A stretch of DNA of 7,159 nucleotides from JAGUYA01 sp043802425 (lineage in GTDB: Bacteria; Omnitrophota; Gorgyraeia; Gygaellales; Profunditerraquicolaceae): the NCBI GenBank assembly GCA_043802425.1, contig JAZDLA010000062.1:1-7159 (forward strand), in the 5' to 3' direction. Below are positions 5,882 to 7,159 of the stretch, piece after piece. The notes under the pieces are model-generated. The model saw only the letters and a program-made list of their open reading frames with translations. It did no database searches and was not told where the DNA came from. The position numbers were made by a program, and so were the translations under genes. How positions within the stretch are numbered: the stretch's first letter is position 1; the number at the start of each line of letters is the position of its first letter.

Positions 5882-5956
5882 ATGGTCAAGCTTTCTCCTG
5901 CCAGTCCCAATTTCTGGATTGCGTATTCTACAAGTGGACAGCTACGGCTGACATAA
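5882..5956 (+). CDS. Possible 24-aa small ORF between nadA and the pseudouridine synthase gene
   Basis: The ATG is 2 nt after the nadA stop, and the TAA ends 1 nt before the next gene's GTG start, so the frame fills the gap almost exactly. The peptide starts MVKLSPASPNFW and is rich in Ser, Thr and Pro. It has no hydrophobic membrane segment and matches nothing I recognise. There is no Shine-Dalgarno sequence at a usable distance, so it would depend on re-initiation after nadA. The fit could be chance: a 24-codon frame is short, and the reverse strand is also open here. If translated, its likely role would be coupling translation to the downstream gene. Confidence 0.22.
   Translation: MVKLSPASPNFWIAYSTSGQLRLT
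5939..5950 (+). other. Small UACG-tetraloop hairpin just before the pseudouridine synthase start
   Basis: CAGC (5939-5942) pairs with GCTG (5947-5950) around the loop TACG. In RNA this is a C(UACG)G closure, a member of the unusually stable UNCG tetraloop class. It ends 7 nt before the GTG at 5958, occupying the place where a Shine-Dalgarno sequence would be expected. The stem is only 4 bp. Confidence 0.35.
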
Positions 5957-5957
5957 A

Positions 5958-6581
5958 GTGAATATTCCCGTAGTATATGAAGATGAGTATTTATTAGTAT
6001 TGGATAAACCTTCTGGATTACTGACTATCCCCACGCCTAAAAACGAATCGCGTACATTGACTGGCATCTTAAACGAAGACTCAAAAAAAAGAGGCTTGTC
6101 CTACCGCCTGCATCCTTGTCACCGTTTAGATAGAGAGACTTCAGGGTTAATTATCTATGCCAAAGGTAAATCTATACAAAGAAAGACGATGGATGCCTTC
6201 AGGCACAAAAGGGTGAAAAAGGCATACCTTGCTTTCGTGCAGGGGAGGTTGCATAAAGATGAAGGCGATATCCGTTATCCTGTCGAAGGCAAAAGCGCTG
6301 TTACCAGGTATAGAGTTGTAGAGGAGAGAAATAATTTTAGCATTGTAGAGATTATGCCTTCGACCGGCAGGACCAATCAGATCCGCATACATTTTAAGCA
6401 GATAGGGCACCCCTTACTAGGCGAAACTAAGTTTGCTTTTCGCCGCGATTTTAAATTGAAGGCAAAACGGTTGTGTCTACATGCCGAAAAGCTAGAGTTC
6501 ATTCATCCTGTGACAAAAAATGCGCTTTCTTTGGCTGCTAAACTACCGCCGGATATGGAAGCTTTCTTAAATAAAAATTAG
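5958..6581 (+). CDS. RluA-family pseudouridine synthase (no S4 domain)
   Basis: This enzyme isomerises specific uridines of rRNA or tRNA to pseudouridine; the target cannot be read from sequence. The 207 residues form just the catalytic domain, close to E. coli RluA (219 aa), and there is no N-terminal S4 RNA-binding domain. Motifs are YLLVLDKPSGLLTIP (11-25), the family signature HRLDRETSG (55-63) with the catalytic Asp at 58, VKKAYLAFVQG (86-96), and TGRTNQIRIHFKQIGHPLLGE (136-156 region). The start is GTG at 5958. An in-frame TGA at 5949 rules out anything longer, and the next start codon (TTG, codon 15) would remove conserved residues. No Shine-Dalgarno sequence is visible. The stop TAG abuts the ATG of the transporter gene. 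Family assignment is firm; RluA versus TruC or another subgroup is open. Confidence 0.93.
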   Translation: MNIPVVYEDEYLLVLDKPSGLLTIPTPKNESRTLTGILNEDSKKRGLSYRLHPCHRLDRETSGLIIYAKGKSIQRKTMDAFRHKRVKKAYLAFVQGRLHKDEGDIRYPVEGKSAVTRYRVVEERNNFSIVEIMPSTGRTNQIRIHFKQIGHPLLGETKFAFRRDFKLKAKRLCLHAEKLEFIHPVTKNALSLAAKLPPDMEAFLNKN

Positions 6582-7159
6582 ATGAAATTTAGCTCGCAAA
6601 AGTTAAAGAATTTATCTTTAATTTTATCCTGGGCCCTATACGACCTGGCTAATCAATTTTTTGCCTTAAACGTGATTTCTCTCTATTTTGTACGCTGGCT
6701 GACCATAGAAAGACAATCCCCGGAAATCCTCTATAGCATCGCTTTCGTTATCTCTACATTTTTTGTAGCGGTTTCGGCACCAATCCTGGGCGCAATCTCC
6801 GATATTACCGCAAGACGTAAGCCATTTTTAATCTACCTTACCCTGCTTTCTATTATATTTACCATGGTGCTCGGTGTATCCAAAAATATATTTTTAGGGT
6901 TATTATTCTTTATCATCGCAAATTTTGGCTGTCAGACGGCAATAGTTTTTTATAATGCCCTGATGGTGAACATTGCGCCTAGAGGTAAAATCGGTTTAGT
7001 CTCAGGGTTCGGGAAAATGATGGGCTATAGCGGTGCCGTTTTAGCGTTGTACCTGATTAAGCCAATAGTTTTAGAGAGGGGATATCAAGCTACATTTTTC
7101 CCCACGGGTATTTTGTTTCTTATTTTCTCCTTGCCCTGCCTGCTCTTTATAAAGGATAA
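6582..7159 (+). CDS. MFS transporter, UMF1/Atg22-like, 3' end beyond the window
   Basis: The frame opens with ATG immediately after the preceding TAG and stays open to the last base (192 codons plus two bases), so the gene is cut by the window edge. It encodes an integral inner-membrane protein with about six predicted helices in view: roughly 11-38, 48-72, 82-99, 103-126, 138-160 and 170-190. SWALYDLANQFF (16-27) resembles the W-A-x-Y-D-x-A-N start typical of the UMF1/Atg22-like major facilitator group. GAISDITARRKPF (70-82) fits the MFS motif A loop between helices 2 and 3. These features make a secondary transporter likely, but the substrate is unknown. There is no Shine-Dalgarno sequence, so translation is probably coupled to the pseudouridine synthase gene. 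Confidence 0.87.
   Translation, partial: MKFSSQKLKNLSLILSWALYDLANQFFALNVISLYFVRWLTIERQSPEILYSIAFVISTFFVAVSAPILGAISDITARRKPFLIYLTLLSIIFTMVLGVSKNIFLGLLFFIIANFGCQTAIVFYNALMVNIAPRGKIGLVSGFGKMMGYSGAVLALYLIKPIVLERGYQATFFPTGILFLIFSLPCLLFIKD

Noticed and set aside
5880..5957. tRNA or small RNA gene in the 78-bp gap after nadA
   Set aside because: The length is right for a tRNA, but there is no T-arm consensus, no acceptor pairing and no CCA end on either strand.
5880..5990. Reverse-strand open frame with a protein-like stretch (PLVEYAIQKLGLAGES)
   Set aside because: It has no plausible start codon or ribosome-binding site and would run across the ends of two conserved genes. It is probably a chance by-product of the forward frame.

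Overview
The window looks like ordinary chromosomal DNA from a Gram-negative (diderm) bacterium. It encodes a TonB-dependent outer-membrane receptor with an export signal, which requires an outer membrane. The genes are moderately AT-rich, tightly packed and all on the + strand. The lineage cannot be fixed by eye. My best guess is an uncultivated diderm such as a member of the Omnitrophota/PVC area; this is a low-confidence inference.

Layout. (1) 1-1763: the 3' part of a group I cysteine desulfurase gene (IscS/NifS type), overlapping by 1 bp a full-length birA (biotin-protein ligase with an N-terminal helix-turn-helix). (2) 1764-3653: a short intergenic region with a perfect consensus sigma70-type promoter, then a BtuB-like TonB-dependent receptor. 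The receptor's start codon falls where transcription is expected to begin. (3) 3654-3893: about 240 bp without a recognisable gene. It holds a 171-bp GC-rich element (about 60% G+C by hand count) with inverted terminal repeats and internal hairpins, then an AT-rich promoter region. (4) 3894-7159: a compact cluster of mnmA (tRNA 2-thiouridylase), nadA (quinolinate synthase), a possible 24-codon ORF, an RluA-type pseudouridine synthase gene, and the 5' part of an MFS transporter gene (UMF1/Atg22-like) that runs off the end of the window.

How the genes fit together. The theme is cofactors and RNA modification. Cysteine desulfurase mobilises sulfur, which is needed to thiolate tRNA (MnmA) and to build Fe-S clusters (NadA has a [4Fe-4S] cluster, and this MnmA has a CxxC plus a distal Cys that could hold one). 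BirA serves biotin metabolism, the receptor probably imports cobalamin or another chelate, and NadA starts NAD synthesis. No complete new system is visible.

The most unusual features are regulatory. One is the leaderless-looking receptor promoter, where a terminator-like hairpin spans the start codon and could form only in read-through RNA. The others are the GC-rich inverted-repeat element, the tiny ORFs before mnmA and the pseudouridine synthase gene, and the lack of Shine-Dalgarno sequences at most starts.
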